A stretch of DNA of 64,000 bases from the NCBI GenBank assembly GCA_036426205.1, contig WSYH01002492.1:1-64000 (forward strand). Reading direction: 5' to 3'. Of this stretch, positions 19,017-28,833 are shown piece by piece. Positions within the stretch are counted from its first letter, which is position 1; every line of letters begins with the position of its first letter. Made by a program: the position numbers and the translations under genes. The notes beneath the pieces were generated by a model. It saw only the letters and a program-made list of their open reading frames with translations, ran no database searches and was not told the DNA's origin. This stretch comes from Ascaphus truei (Eukaryota; Chordata; Amphibia; Anura; Ascaphidae).

Positions 19017-20596
19017 GAGGAGGGGGGGGGGTGGACTGGGCGCTTCTTAAGTGATAGTAAATAACAATAAAATGATAAGTGCAAAGTGAATATACTTCAA
19101 TTTGAAATAAAATTTCCTTCACCAATCAAACATAAAAAATAATAAAAAATATATACAAGGCCCCCGATTCCCAGCGTCAGCCCCTTACGACCAAAGGACC
19201 AAGGAACGCGGCCTCCAGGAGGTGAACCCCCCCTCCTCCCCCTTCCCCCCCTGCTCCCGTCCCCTCTGTCCTCACTCTTCGAGGACCCCCCCTTTCTAGG
19301 ACAAACAAGTTTGCCCTTTCTTTACCCCGGAAAAAGTTAAAATGTTTATGTATTAGGCTGTGAAATGAACCGTAAATCACCTGTTGTATCTATGCCTAAT
19401 AAAATTGTTTGGAAAAATATATATATATATATACAAGGTGGAGCAGCTCTTGTGAAAAAGTGGACAAAAAGGAGTGTGGAGAACGTGGAGCACTGCAGGC
19501 AATACAGAATAAGGAGACACCGGCACCCGACCGGGTGAAATAATATATACATTGAATAAAGCCAATCACAGACATGGTAAAAACAGAAAACCCGGACCTC
19601 CCACGCGTTTCACACCGTTTCACGGGCGCTTTCTCAAGGAGTGTTAAAAAATAGTTCTGCCGATTAGTTTATATAGCGCCCACCTATGACATCACAATTA
19701 ATTGATTGCAACAAAAAAACGTGTGTTAGAAATGTATCTGTCGAAATCATGGATCCAATACATCATAGAATTATAATAAGTAATTAATATGCAATATATA
19801 TATATATATAATTAATTGATTAGCCTCTAGATGCTACATATTATGCATGAAGTCTATATAACCATTATTTTCAAGGGTATTATAAAGAGAAACTGAACAG
19901 TATAGCTAAGAATATACTAACTAGTCACCATATTAGGGTGTAAGACACAGGAAAAGCAACTCTATCCTCTAATTGTAGCCACTTAAGAGGAACATTGTGT
20001 ACAAAGTTGAATGGCAATTATAAGAAATATATCCTAGTATTGCGTACTGTATGTAAAATAACCTTGATCTCATATGTAGCACCCCTGCGGGATCCTACCT
20101 AACCTAAGGGGTTAACAGGGAGTGAGAGGGTTAATCCTGGTAATGGCCCTTAGACAAATGTTGCAGTTAGTCTATGTATATGTCTATGTAGTCTGTGTGC
20201 ATCATCGGAATCTTTTTGGATCCTGTCGGCCACCGTACCTCTCTGAGAGAGCTGTGTTCCAGCTGCACGTCTGCAATAGATTCCAGATGTGGTAGCTACT
20301 GTAGGCAGCGACACAGCATATTGGGAAGAAGTACCTTTGCCGACAGAGTTAATTTTACATGTGAGTTAATTCAACTTTATGTGTTATAATAAATATTCTG
20401 TTTTTAAAACTATTGTCTAATCGTGGTTCTTGGCGGTCACAGGAAACCCCCGTGAGGAAAGACTGACGTCAGGGAACACTCCAGCATAACATCAAAGACC
20501 CTTTAAAACCAGAGACAGAACATGAAACACAGACAGAGCTCAGTGCTATATCCATTAACACAGATACACGGTACAATGCCTATATATATATATATC
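19017..20596. other. AT-rich decayed repeat region with one hammerhead-like fold
   Basis: No gene is present. The pLTR-like part at about 19410-19645 (AAAGTGGACAAAAAGGAGTG, TGAATAAAGCCAATCACAG) leads into the ACGCGT motif. The rest, including 19660-20596, is unclassified. Confidence 0.35.
19597..19643 (-). ncRNA. Degenerate hammerhead-like fold (Penelope type)
   Basis: The minus strand reads CTTGAGA-AAGCGCCC...GTGTGAAACGCGTGGG. GAAAC and the ACGCGT palindrome are present. The first core strand is CTTGAGA, and the cleavage triplet is GTG, which is not a permitted NUH site. Probably inactive. Confidence 0.4.
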
Positions 20597-20727
20597 TCAT
20601 TTGCATGTCATTTCCCAGAATCCCTTGCTGCAGTGGAAGTGCTGTGTGCTGGGTGATAATGGGGAAAGGCGGGGTTGCAGACCTGCCTAAGACATGCAGA
20701 TGAGCATACAGTTGTATTTACATTTGC

Positions 20728-20733
<6 letters not shown>
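20597..20733 (+). repeat. Hammerhead repeat, partial unit 1
   Basis: It matches the middle of the ~400-bp hammerhead repeat from TCATTTGCATGTCATTTCCC to the CATACAGTTGTATTTACATT segment. No ribozyme core is in this fragment. A (TA)n run follows. Confidence 0.85.
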
Positions 20734-20754
<21 letters not shown>

Positions 20755-20758
<4 letters not shown>

Positions 20759-21752
20759 ATGGATGAGAACAAGGCACTCCGTCAGGTAGATAAAGGTGGG
20801 TGCAAATCCTATATAAATCAAATAAGTGATACGATACCGTTTGAGCGAATATCAGAGGCAGCACTCCACAAAGTTGTCAAAAAAGTTTTGTATTTAGTGA
20901 GACATAGTAACCAACGTTTCGGTCCTCCACACGGGACCTTTCTCAAGGTGATGAACAAACAGAGTGCAGTATAACACATATAAATACCCTATTCAACCAA
21001 GACAAACAGGTGCAACACATGATTTAATACAATAATCACTTACATGCTGAATACAGGACCCTCCCATAGTAACCAGACTGTCAGATGTTAACAAGAACAC
21101 TGCAGCACTCCTGCCACGTAGGGTGCGCTCACTGCGCATGTGTATGTCAAAAGTTGATGTCTATGGGTACATAGACTTCCGTCGCGTGTTGCCGAGCCAG
21201 TGGAGGGCGCATCTAACCAAAAACAAGTGACTGCGCATGCGCGAGCCGTGCGCTAATGCAGGGAGAAAATTGGTCATGAAAACCAATGTTGTGTCCATTG
21301 CGCATGCGCGAACCGCCTGAAATAAATAAATAATGCGGAACTGTTTAAAATAGAAGGCAACCGCGCTCTGCCTCACTACGAATCTCGGTATGGGTCGTGA
21401 CAGGAGCAAACTGACGTGGGAGCCCATGGATAGTTAGTAAACTATATGCTGCAAGCCTGTGTCCCAAATGGAAGGCTTATATCCATGTTCATGCAAGAAA
21501 AACTTGGTTATACAAACCAATAGGGGGGCCATTTGGTTTATGGCCGGCATATAATTATTATGTAGAGAGTAGAGGCTTTCACTGTAAGCTGCACCGCTTA
21601 TTATTTATTTAATTATGGCGGTTTGCGCATGCGCAATGGCCCCCCTATTGGTTTGTATGACCAAGTTTTTACTATGTCTCACTAAATACAAAACTTTTTT
21701 GACAACTTTGTGGAGTGCTGCCTCTGATATTCGCTCAAACGGTATCGTATCA
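20755..21752. mobile_element. ~1-kb non-autonomous element with inverted ends and a hammerhead-like fold, copy A
   Basis: About 80 bp near the left (from GATACGATACCGTTTGAGCG, 20829) are repeated inverted at the right end (to 21752). It lies between TA runs and between oppositely oriented pieces of the hammerhead repeat. The fold at 20905-20952 lies next to the left arm. There is no coding capacity. A second, error-rich copy lies at 24900-25869. Confidence 0.7.
20905..20952 (-). ncRNA. Hammerhead-like fold (Penelope type), strong stem II
   Basis: The minus strand reads CTTGAGA-AA, then a perfect 5-bp stem II GGTCC...GGACC, then GAAACGTTGG. The stem III palindrome is ACGT and the cleavage triplet would be GTT. 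CTTGAGA deviates from CTGANGA at more than one position, so activity is uncertain although the architecture is clear. Confidence 0.5.
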
Positions 21753-21770
21753 CATATATATATATATATA

Positions 21771-21814
21771 TGCAAATATAGCTGTATGCTCATCTGCATG
21801 TCTTAGGCAGGTCT
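21771..21814 (-). repeat. Hammerhead repeat, short fragment (unit 2)
   Basis: It matches the CAAATATAGCTGTATGCTCA to GTCTTAGGCAGGTC segment of the repeat, in reverse orientation to unit 1. Confidence 0.8.
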
Positions 21815-22463
21815 CGGTCGAAGGCCTTCTTCTGATCAAGGGTGGACCAGGGCCGCGTGTACACGGCGGTCTTTGATGTAGTGGACTGCGTTCTTGATTA
21901 GGCGAGGCTGTCTGCGATCCTGCGTCCGGGAGTGCCGCCCGTCTGGTGGGTGGATGATCTGGCTGATGACCTTTTCAGTTGTTCGCTAGGAATTTTCTCT
22001 TAGATCTTGTTAGTCCATGTTAGGAGCGAGATGGGACGCCAGTTCTTGAGTCGCACTCTCCCCCTTCCGTTTGTACAAGAGCGTCAGCATCCTCCCTCAG
22101 AGTTGGGGGCATCCTACCATTCTGCTTCCAGTTCCCTGTAAAGCTCGAGCAGGCCGGGCCGATCCGTTCCCACAGCTTGTGTATAACTCAGCTGGGATAC
22201 CATCTCCGCCCGGCGTCCTAACCGCTATTAAAGGATTTGGTTCAGCGTGGAGCTACTCAAGGTCAGGGGGGCGTTCATGGCTGCTTTCTGCCGGGTCGCA
22301 TGGTGTTGTAATCCCTGACAGGAATTTGTCAGCCTGCGTTCGTCTGATGCTTTGGGGAGTAGAGGTCCTATAGAAATCTTTCACGACTCCCATGACTTCC
22401 TCCTTCCTCCTTCCTTCCTTCCTCCTTCCCCTGCTGCACATTGCATCTTTGTCTCGCAGCTCC
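21815..22463 (-). pseudogene. Tx1-clade LINE fragment, reverse copy of 35237-35898
   Basis: The minus strand matches the beginning of the LINE at 35237, from the same 5' junction with the hammerhead repeat to the KKAFDR motif, with many small indels that break the frame. Because the 5' junction (repeat, then GGGAGCTGCGAGACAAAGATG) is identical in both places, the junction is older than the duplication. Confidence 0.85.
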
Positions 22464-22732
22464 CATTTCCCCAGAATCCCTTGCTGCAGTGGAAGTGCTG
22501 TATGCGGGTGTAATGGGAAAGGTGGGGTTGCAGACCTGCCTAAGACATGCAGATGAGCATACAGCTATATTTGCATATTGCTTTCCTGTGGAGGGTTTAT
22601 GTCACTTTTTTACTCACCATAACTTAACTCAGTATTATGGTTTAGCTATCCCATAAGCCTCTCCTGCATTCCCAGTAAAATCAAACCCCACAATGATGAG
22701 ACCCATCAAGTCGAAACAGCCGTCTGTGGGTG
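22464..22732 (+). repeat. Hammerhead repeat unit 3, up to the ribozyme
   Basis: It runs from ATTTCCCCAGAATCCCTTGC through the second octamer-like segment (TATATTTGCATATTGC) to the hammerhead and its stem I 3' strand. SINE-A is inserted directly after it, and the repeat resumes at 23249 with a target-site duplication. Confidence 0.85.
22684..22732 (+). ncRNA. Hammerhead ribozyme, slightly degenerate copy
   Basis: CCCACA / TGTGGG form stem I (22687-22692 with 22725-22730). The core is ATGATGA (first C changed to A), GACCCATCAAGTC has lost one G of stem II, and CGAAACAG and the GTC cleavage triplet (22722-22724) are kept. The stem III palindrome is CAGCCG instead of CAGCTG. Compared with 34964-35014 it is probably weak or dead. 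Confidence 0.7.
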
Positions 22733-23248
22733 CCTTGGCCTTTGGCTTAGATCAGGCGATATGAGTGCGCTCCTCTCGACCTGCCACAGCTATGACCAAA
22801 TGCGAGTACTACTCCTATTGGGGTTTCAGTAGAAAGGTTGTGGCAAGCATTTGGCCCTCTAGGTCGTTGAGAGGTGGTGTCCAGACCCCGGATCACAGAA
22901 CCCTGAAGCACTTCGGCTAAGGGGGGATGGCATGGCCCGCTCTTCGAAAACTAGCCCTTCGGGGGGGGTGCACCTGCACAAACCCTCGAAAGAGGGGAGA
23001 TGATGCGAACTCCACTTGCGGGCCTCGGGCAGAGAGGGAGAGAGACGGAGTCCTGAATCCTAACAGGAAGGAACGGAATCAATGTCCCTGGAGACCTAGG
23101 CTTTCGGGCTAAAACCTTCAGGGAAACTGTGCACTGAGGGCGGGTCTGACTTCGGTTGGACAGTCCAAAGGCAAGCTCCCTATCCATTGAAGTGGACGGG
23201 ATCCGATGAGCGAGAGGGTGTACCCTCTCGGGAGGAAAAAAAAAAAAA
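22733..23248 (+). mobile_element. SINE-A: snRNA-like-headed retroelement with poly(A), first copy
   Basis: It begins CCTTGGCCTTTGGCTTAGAT, which resembles the U2 snRNA 5' region (CGGCCTTTTGGCTAAGATCA), and ends in about 13 A. An ~14-bp target-site duplication AGC(C/T)GTCTGTGG flanks it (22718-22732 and 23249-23260). The interior shows no coding potential. The poly(A) and duplication length indicate retrotransposition by an L1/Tx1-type machinery. A second copy lies at 34458-34963 on the other strand. It is not a tRNA- or 7SL-type SINE. Confidence 0.7.
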
Positions 23249-23464
23249 AGCTGTCTGTGGTGGTTTTCTGGGTATGCACCTTAACCCTGGCTGTGCTCAA
23301 AGCGTGTGACCATGCCGCAAGCTTAAGCCTATAGGGAACCATGTTTAAAAATGGTTATTGAGGCAAAAGTGACACTGTGTGCTCATTGCATGTCATTTCC
23401 CAGAATCATTGCTTGCAGTGGAGTGTGTATGCTGGTGATAAATGGCGGAAGCGTGGGGGGTTGC

Positions 23465-23466
<2 letters not shown>
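23249..23466 (+). repeat. Hammerhead repeat unit 3, continuation after SINE-A
   Basis: It resumes with AGCTGTCTGTGGTGG and continues through GGGTATGCACCTTAACCC to GGGGGTTGCAGA, where a (GA)n run (23467-23512) interrupts it. Several small indels relative to other units. Confidence 0.85.

Positions 23467-23512
<46 letters not shown>
23467..23512. repeat. (GA)n microsatellite
   Basis: Uninterrupted GA run at the turn-point between + and - oriented hammerhead-repeat units. Confidence 0.95.
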
Positions 23513-23514
<2 letters not shown>

Positions 23515-23833
23515 CTGAGTTAAGTTATGGTGAGTAAAAAAAGTGACAAAAACCCTCCACAGGAAAGTAAATATGCAAATATAGCTGTATGCTCATCTGC
23601 ATGTCTTAGGCAGGTCTGCAACCCCACCTTTCCCCATTATCACCCAGCATACAGCACTTCCACTGCAGCAAGGGATTCTGGGAAATGACATGCAAATGAG
23701 CACACAGTGTCACTTTTTGCCTCAATAACCATTTTTAACATGGTTCCCTATAGGCTTAAGCTTGCTGCATGGTCACAGCTTTGAGCACAGCCAGGGTTAA
23801 GGTGCATACCCAGAAAACCACCCACAGACAGCT
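23513..23833 (-). repeat. Hammerhead repeat unit 4, first part
   Basis: Reverse orientation, from TACTGAGTTAAGTTATGG to CCACCCACAGACAGCT. SINE-B interrupts it at the stem I 3' side of the ribozyme, and the unit continues at 24612. The ACTGAGTTAAG landmark recurs at about 24706. After subtracting SINE-B and its duplication, the repeat period is about 400 bp, so this is slightly more than one tandem monomer. Confidence 0.85.
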
Positions 23834-24611
23834 TTTTTTTTTTTTTTTTTTTTTTTTGTAGCCCGGGTGGTGAAAAAGTGATTTCACCTCAAAAACCGTG
23901 CTCATGGTCAAGTGAGACCAGGTGCGCAAAACTTGTGACTATAGGCTCCGGAGAGCTGCAAGTCCATGACATGGTCAGTCCTCTTCAGCCACGAGGGCCA
24001 GGAAAAGTTCTGATGTTACACCGACGTCGTCATCCGAAGAATCCGACGTCCATCCTGTTCCCTCCTAGTGCAGCAGACGCCGCAGGAGGGTCCAAGTCTT
24101 TAGGGCTTTCGGCTCACACCTACTCGCCCACCGCAGTCTTCTCCCGAGGGAATGGCGACCACCGACCAGCACACAGTCTTGCATTCTCCGAAGAAAATTA
24201 GGTGACTGATAACCCCAAAAAAAACAAACCACAATCCATAGTGCGAGTGCTCCAGTGCGCTGTGTGATGCAGTGCAGGAAGTGCTCAAACGAAACAACAA
24301 AAATGGTGTGCACAAGTGCACGCCAGACCCGGAAGCCTGGCGGGTAAAAAAATAATGGCTACCCCTCAGCGGAAGGCAATAAGGGGTGCCAGTGCAGAAA
24401 AATGTAGGGGTGTGCAAATTTATCCGTGCAAAAGTCGAAGTGCGTGTGGCAACACTTGACTCCACCAGGTTAACCACTCCTGGGGTGCCGTGATAAAAAT
24501 AGCCCAGGCTACATATCCGCCTTCTCAGCCCATGACCAGACCAAGTGCTGCAACCAGTGCCATCCTTCACAGGACGGACACTACACTTGATCTTAGCCAA
24601 AAGGCCGAGAA
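23834..24611 (-). mobile_element. SINE-B: ~780-bp retroelement with a U2 snRNA-derived 5' end and poly(A)
   Basis: On the minus strand the element starts with a U2 snRNA-like segment, continues through ~740 bp of sequence with no convincing protein, and ends in a 24-A tail. It is flanked by CAGACAGCT (23825-23833 and 24612-24620), a 9-10-bp target-site duplication. It sits at the same position of the hammerhead repeat as SINE-A and the Tx1 LINE. It could be a SINE with an snRNA head or a 5' segment of a larger LINE; no LINE domain was seen. Confidence 0.7.
24580..24611 (-). ncRNA. U2 snRNA 5'-end fragment (head of SINE-B)
   Basis: From memory of the vertebrate U2 sequence, the 32 nt of the minus strand from TTCTCGGCCTTTTGGCTAAG to TGTAGT match U2 nucleotides about 6-37 exactly, including the branch-point recognition region. 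Similarity then stops. It is not a functional U2 gene: no Sm site or 3' stem-loops follow. Confidence 0.85.
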
Positions 24612-24657
24612 CAGACAGCTGTTTCGACCTTGATGGGTCTCATCAGTGTGGGGTTGA
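24611..24657 (-). ncRNA. Hammerhead ribozyme core with truncated stem I (at SINE-B 5' junction)
   Basis: The minus strand has an intact core: CTGATGA, stem II GACC/GGTC with a 6-nt loop, CGAAAC, stem III palindrome CAGCTG and a GTC cleavage triplet (24616-24614). SINE-B begins 3 nt after the predicted cut, so stem I keeps only ACA/TGT (3 bp). Cleavage is therefore expected to be weak unless the SINE supplies pairing. Confidence 0.75.
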
Positions 24658-24786
24658 TTTTACTGGGAATGCAAGAGAGGCTTATGGGATAGGCTAAACC
24701 ATAATACTGAGTTAAGTTATGGTGAGTAAAAAAAGTGACAAAAACCCTCCACAGGAAAGCAAATATGCAAATATAGCTGTATTCTG
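24612..24786 (-). repeat. Hammerhead repeat unit 4, continuation
   Basis: It continues from the ribozyme through TACTGGGAATGCAAGAGAGG and TACTGAGTTAAGTTATGG to the TAGCTGTATT segment. The latter part repeats the start of unit 4, showing tandem organisation. Confidence 0.85.
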
Positions 24787-24835
24787 TATGCTGGGTGATA
24801 ATGGGGAAAGGTGGGGTTGCAGACCTGCCTCACCA
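24787..24835 (+). repeat. Hammerhead repeat, short fragment (unit 5)
   Basis: CTGTATGCTGGGTGATAATG to GCAGACCTGCCT in + orientation, directly abutting unit 4 in - orientation. It is followed by TA-rich sequence. Confidence 0.8.
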
Positions 24836-24899
24836 GGCCCATCCACAGTTGGGTCATTACCTTTGGGCCTATACTATGTATATATATATATATTATATA

Positions 24900-25869
24900 T
24901 GGAATGGTGAGAACAAGGCACCCGTCAGTAGATAAGGTGGGTGCAAATCTCTATATAAATCAAATAAGTGATACGATACCGTTTGAGCGAATATCAGAGG
25001 CAGCACTCCACAAAGTTGTCAAAAAAGTTTTTGTATTTAGTGAGACATAGTAACCAACGTTTCGGTCCTCCACACGGGACCTTTCTCAATGGATGTGACA
25101 AACAGGTGCGTATAACCACATAAAATACCCTATTCAACCAGACAAACAGGTTGCACACTGATTTAATACATAATCACTTACATGCTGAAACGGACCCTCC
25201 CATAGTAACAACTGTCAGATGTTAACAAGACCACTGCAGCCTACCCTGCCACGTAGGGTGCGCTCACTGCGCATGTGTATGTCAAAAGTTGATGTCTATG
25301 GGTACATAGACTTCCGTCGCGTGTTGCCGAGCCAGTGGAGGGCGCTCTAACCAAAAACAGTGACTGCGCATGCCGCGGCCGTGCGCTAATGCAGGAGAAA
25401 ATTGGTCATGAAAACCAATGTTGTGTCCATTGGCGCATGCGCGAACGCCTGAAATAAATAAATAATGCGGAACTGTTTAAAATAGAAGGCAACGCGCTCT
25501 GCCTCACTACGAATCTCGGTATGGTCGTGACAGGAGCAACTGACGTGGGAGCCCATGGATAGTTAGTAACTATATCTGCAAGCCTGTGTCCCCAATGGAA
25601 GCTTATATCCATGTTCTGCAAGAAAAACTGGTTATACACCAATAGGGGGGCATTTGGTTTATGGCCGGCATATAATTATATGTAAGAGTAGAGGCTTTCA
25701 CTGTAAGCTGCACCGCTTATTATTATTAATTATGGCTGTTTGCGCATGCGCAATGGCCCCCCTATTGGTTTGTATGACCAAGTTTTTACTATGTCTCACT
25801 AAATACAAAACTTTTTTGACAATTTGTGGAGTGCTGCCTGCTGATATTCGTCTCAAACGTATCGTATCA
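24900..25869. mobile_element. ~1-kb inverted-end element, copy B (many small indels)
   Basis: It aligns along its whole length to 20755-21752, including both inverted ends, but with dozens of single-base gains and losses spread evenly (e.g. GGCACCCGTCAGTAGATAAGG). The pattern looks like uncorrected long-read consensus near the gap at 26140 rather than normal evolution. Confidence 0.7.
25050..25095 (-). ncRNA. Hammerhead-like fold, copy B
   Basis: Same architecture as 20905-20952: stem II GGTCC/GGACC, GAAACGTTGG and TTGAGA at the first core strand. A TCAATGG/TCAAGG difference lies just outside the core. Confidence 0.45.
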
Positions 25870-26139
25870 CATATATATATATATATGCAAATATAGCTGT
25901 ATGCTCATCTGCATGTCTTAGGCAGTCTGCAACCCCACCTTTCCCCATTATCACCCGCATACAGCACTTCCACTGCAGCAAGGGATTCTGGAAATGCACT
26001 GCAATGAGCACACAGTGTCACTTTTTGCCTCAATAACCATTTTTAACATGGTTCCCTATAGCTTAAGCTTGCGGCATGGTCACAGCTTTGAGCACAGCCA
26101 GGGTTAAGGTGCATACCCAGAAAACCACCCACGACGCTT
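25870..26139 (-). repeat. Hammerhead repeat unit 6
   Basis: Reverse orientation, from TATGCAAATATAGCTGTATG to ACCACCCACGACGCTT at the gap. Indel-rich like its left neighbour. Confidence 0.8.
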
Positions 26140-26150
26140 NNNNNNNNNNN
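26140..26150. other. Assembly gap (N) at a palindrome centre
   Basis: The repeat runs in - orientation before the gap and + orientation after it, so the gap may hide a hairpin that could not be assembled. Confidence 0.9.
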
Positions 26151-26598
26151 CAGACCTGCCTAAGACCTGCAGATGAGATACAGCTATATTTGCATATTTG
26201 CTTTCCTGTGGAGGTTTTTGTGTCACTTTTTTTACTCACCATAAACTTAAACTCAGTATTATGGTTTAGCCTATCCCATAAGCCTCTCATTGCATTCCCA
26301 GTAAAATCAACACACCCACAACTGAGAGACCCATCAAGGTCAAAACAGCTGTCGTGGGTGGTTTTCTGGGTATGCACCTTAACCCTGGCTGTGCTCAAAG
26401 CTGTGACCATGCAGCAAGCTTAAGCCTATAGGGAACCATGTAAAAATGGTTATTGAGGCAAAAGTGACACTGTGTGCTCATTTGCATGTCATTTCCAGAA
26501 TCCCTTGCTGCAGTGGAAAGTGCTATGCTGGGTGATAATGGGGAAAGGTGGGTTGCAGACCTGCCTAGACATGCAGATGAGCATACAGCTATATTTGT
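26151..26598 (+). repeat. Hammerhead repeat unit 7 with uninterrupted target site
   Basis: It runs through the ribozyme and on past CAGCTGTCGTGGGTGG with no element inserted, giving an 'empty' version of the site used by SINE-A, SINE-B and the LINE. It contains the octamer-like CATTTGCATGTC at about 26479. The sequence leaves the repeat after GCTATATTTG (26598). Confidence 0.85.
26312..26361 (+). ncRNA. Hammerhead ribozyme, degenerate copy
   Basis: Stem I CCCACA is intact on one side; the other reads GTGGG after a 1-base loss. The core is CTGAGAGA (altered) and GAAA has become AAAA. CAGCTGTC is kept. Predicted inactive. Confidence 0.6.
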
Positions 26599-28088
26599 GG
26601 TGTGGTGTGTCGGTGTGTCCTATATCACTGGAACCTTTTTTTCACGAAGCAAATCAACAAGTGACAAGCAAAACCCAGATATAGCATACACACCCAAGTG
26701 TGAAAACCCAATGGAGCCAAAAAACCTAAGTGGACACCCCCAGTGATGTCACAGGAGTGAACAGAGCCAGAAGGAGGAGGCCTAGGGCGCATAGTGTAAG
26801 GGAGGGAATCCTAAAAGAGGTAAGCTCTTGTTGTTAGTAGAGAACACAGATGGTGAGTGAAACACATCTGAAAACTTAATAAGGGAATAATGGTGTCAAA
26901 AAAATATATCAACCAGTTGTAGTGAAATGTTAACACTACAACACAGGGATCAAAAGTGATAACTATACGTAAACATTAAGTGCTAGGATTGGGCTGCAGG
27001 GTAACTGACCAAACAGGGCAGGGGATCAGGAAACCGTGGCAGGGGGTTGTGCATTCGTAGTAGCAGAGCAACCACAGAGTCATAAAAACAAAGGTCGAAA
27101 CTAGGCGCCCAAAGTAAAAAGCAGTGGTAGGAAGAAATGGGCATGTACGACTTAGCTTGTGGGATAGCAGTATGGAGGTGCAGCTCCACAATTCTGTTGC
27201 AGCCAGTCTCCTCAAAGCTGAGTCACATAGCGGAACAGAACACAATGCATGTCCAGTGTTACAGTCTCGGTCTATGAAGTGGCAGCGTTTGAATTTACCT
27301 TACCAGGCGGAAGATCGTGGGATGGCGCTCTGTAAGCTGTTCAGGGCTGATCTAAGCAGGTACATAGGAGCAGGTACCACTGTTTCCGTAGCTGTAAAGG
27401 AGGAAAGGGATGGTCTTAAACCACACCAGTGGAAAAGCACAACCGTCCAGAGATAAACATAGATATACAGCAACATATTAATTAATTGATTTGCATGTGT
27501 CAGTGTGCAGGGCTACAAAAGCCATAACAAACCCCACGGATACACTTGTGTCAATTTTTCGGACACAATTGGGAATAAAAAAGTCCACTGATCAAAAATT
27601 CTGCTACTGTGTCAGTTGTGTAGGGCTACATAGCCTCAGATCATAATATCATCTGCGAAAGGGGAAACCGACCACCAGTTTATAATGATGATTGCATTAT
27701 ATGGAGATGTATGGGCCACGTGGTACGAGCCACGGAGTATGTCTAGTGGTTGGTGTATCGTTAAGTGCAGCAGACAATCAGGTCCCACTAAAGTGACACT
27801 ACGGTCACTAAAATTCATTGAGACATAAGTAGCTGTAACATCTGGACTGTGATCATTCAGGGGAACAAAGGGAACGTTACTAGGGGTTAAGAAAAACAGG
27901 GAGAGAGCTAGACTCTAGTTCATCCTTAGGGTAAACCCATATTCAGTTCGAGTATCCAGAGAAACTCTTACGTTGCAGAGCGTCTGGTAGTTGATCATAG
28001 TTGCTACCAAGGCACAGGTCTAGTAACCTGATCAAAGGGCATACATCAATGGACGATAGTGATGCCCAACAGGTGCGGACGGAAGTGT

Positions 28089-28478
28089 TTAGCAACTGGC
28101 TGGTTCGGTATTGCCTGTCCGCAGTGCCATTCTGATTATTAAACCCTTGGACCTCCAGTTCTCTTTGAATAGTTCTGGGTCTTGCCCTATGTAATATAGG
28201 CCACAGGGGCAGATAATGAGATAGACCAATACATGGCAGTGCAGGTAAGGCGTTGCTGATATTGTACGTTTACCTGATGTGGATAGGTTTAAAATGGTGA
28301 TGGGGGTCATGCTGCGGCATGGGGACACCAGCCCAGGGCATCTGACACAACCGGTTGTCTGTTCGTTGCCCAGTGGGATGTCGTATTTAGCAAAGAGTCT
28401 GTGATTACAAGAAGATCCATGCAATTTGCCTCTGCTATGCCACAAATTAAAAGGTAAGTCCCCAATGGATGCAATCAT
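28089..28478 (-). pseudogene. Penelope-type GIY-YIG endonuclease region, degenerate
   Basis: The frame contains CVRCPG, then LSTSGKRTISATPY (compare the Penelope pattern HPxTGKxxxI), then VLVYLIICPCGLYYIGQ. The last matches the invariant VVYxIxCPCGLxYxGKT core of the Penelope endonuclease; the following K/T are lost (QDPE). The GIY-YIG domain would nick target DNA for reverse transcription. The frame is open for 129 codons but with altered residues; surrounding frames are broken, so it is a remnant. Confidence 0.75.
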
Positions 28479-28745
28479 AAGGTACTGTGAACTAGATAGA
28501 TGGCCAATTGCATCTTACATATCCCAAAACTTTGAGAGATTGAATGATATCGGTTAAAATATGGTTCGTTGGAACTTTCAAGGGTTAGCCTTATAGTAAT
28601 CCGAGGTTAGTAAAAACGTCTTGATCACATTTGCGTGGCCCATATGCAAGCAATTAATCATCTTCGCTTTATCCCTTTGGATATAAACTTCATGCCCCAA
28701 TAAGTAATTGTTTACGGTTCGACTTGATCGCTGACGATCACGTAA

Positions 28746-28833
28746 AACGTAGCATCTGGAATATGCTAGGTTGTAAGTGGCAGTGGGTGAAGCTCTGGCA
28801 GCAGTAGTTATTTTGATCAGTAGGTTTGTTGAA
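28746..28833 (-). pseudogene. Penelope RT thumb remnant
   Basis: The minus strand reads FNKPTDQNNY...QSFTHCH, matching the Penelope pattern YRKPTDRNxxLHxxSxHP. It lies about 270 bp upstream of the endonuclease remnant, in the expected order. Confidence 0.65.

Noticed and set aside
22733..23248. Protein-coding frames in SINE-A
   Set aside because: Frames differ between the two copies because of indels and show no domain.
24580..24611. A functional U2 snRNA gene
   Set aside because: Only the first ~32 matching nucleotides are present; the Sm site and 3' stem-loops are absent and a poly(A)-tailed element follows.
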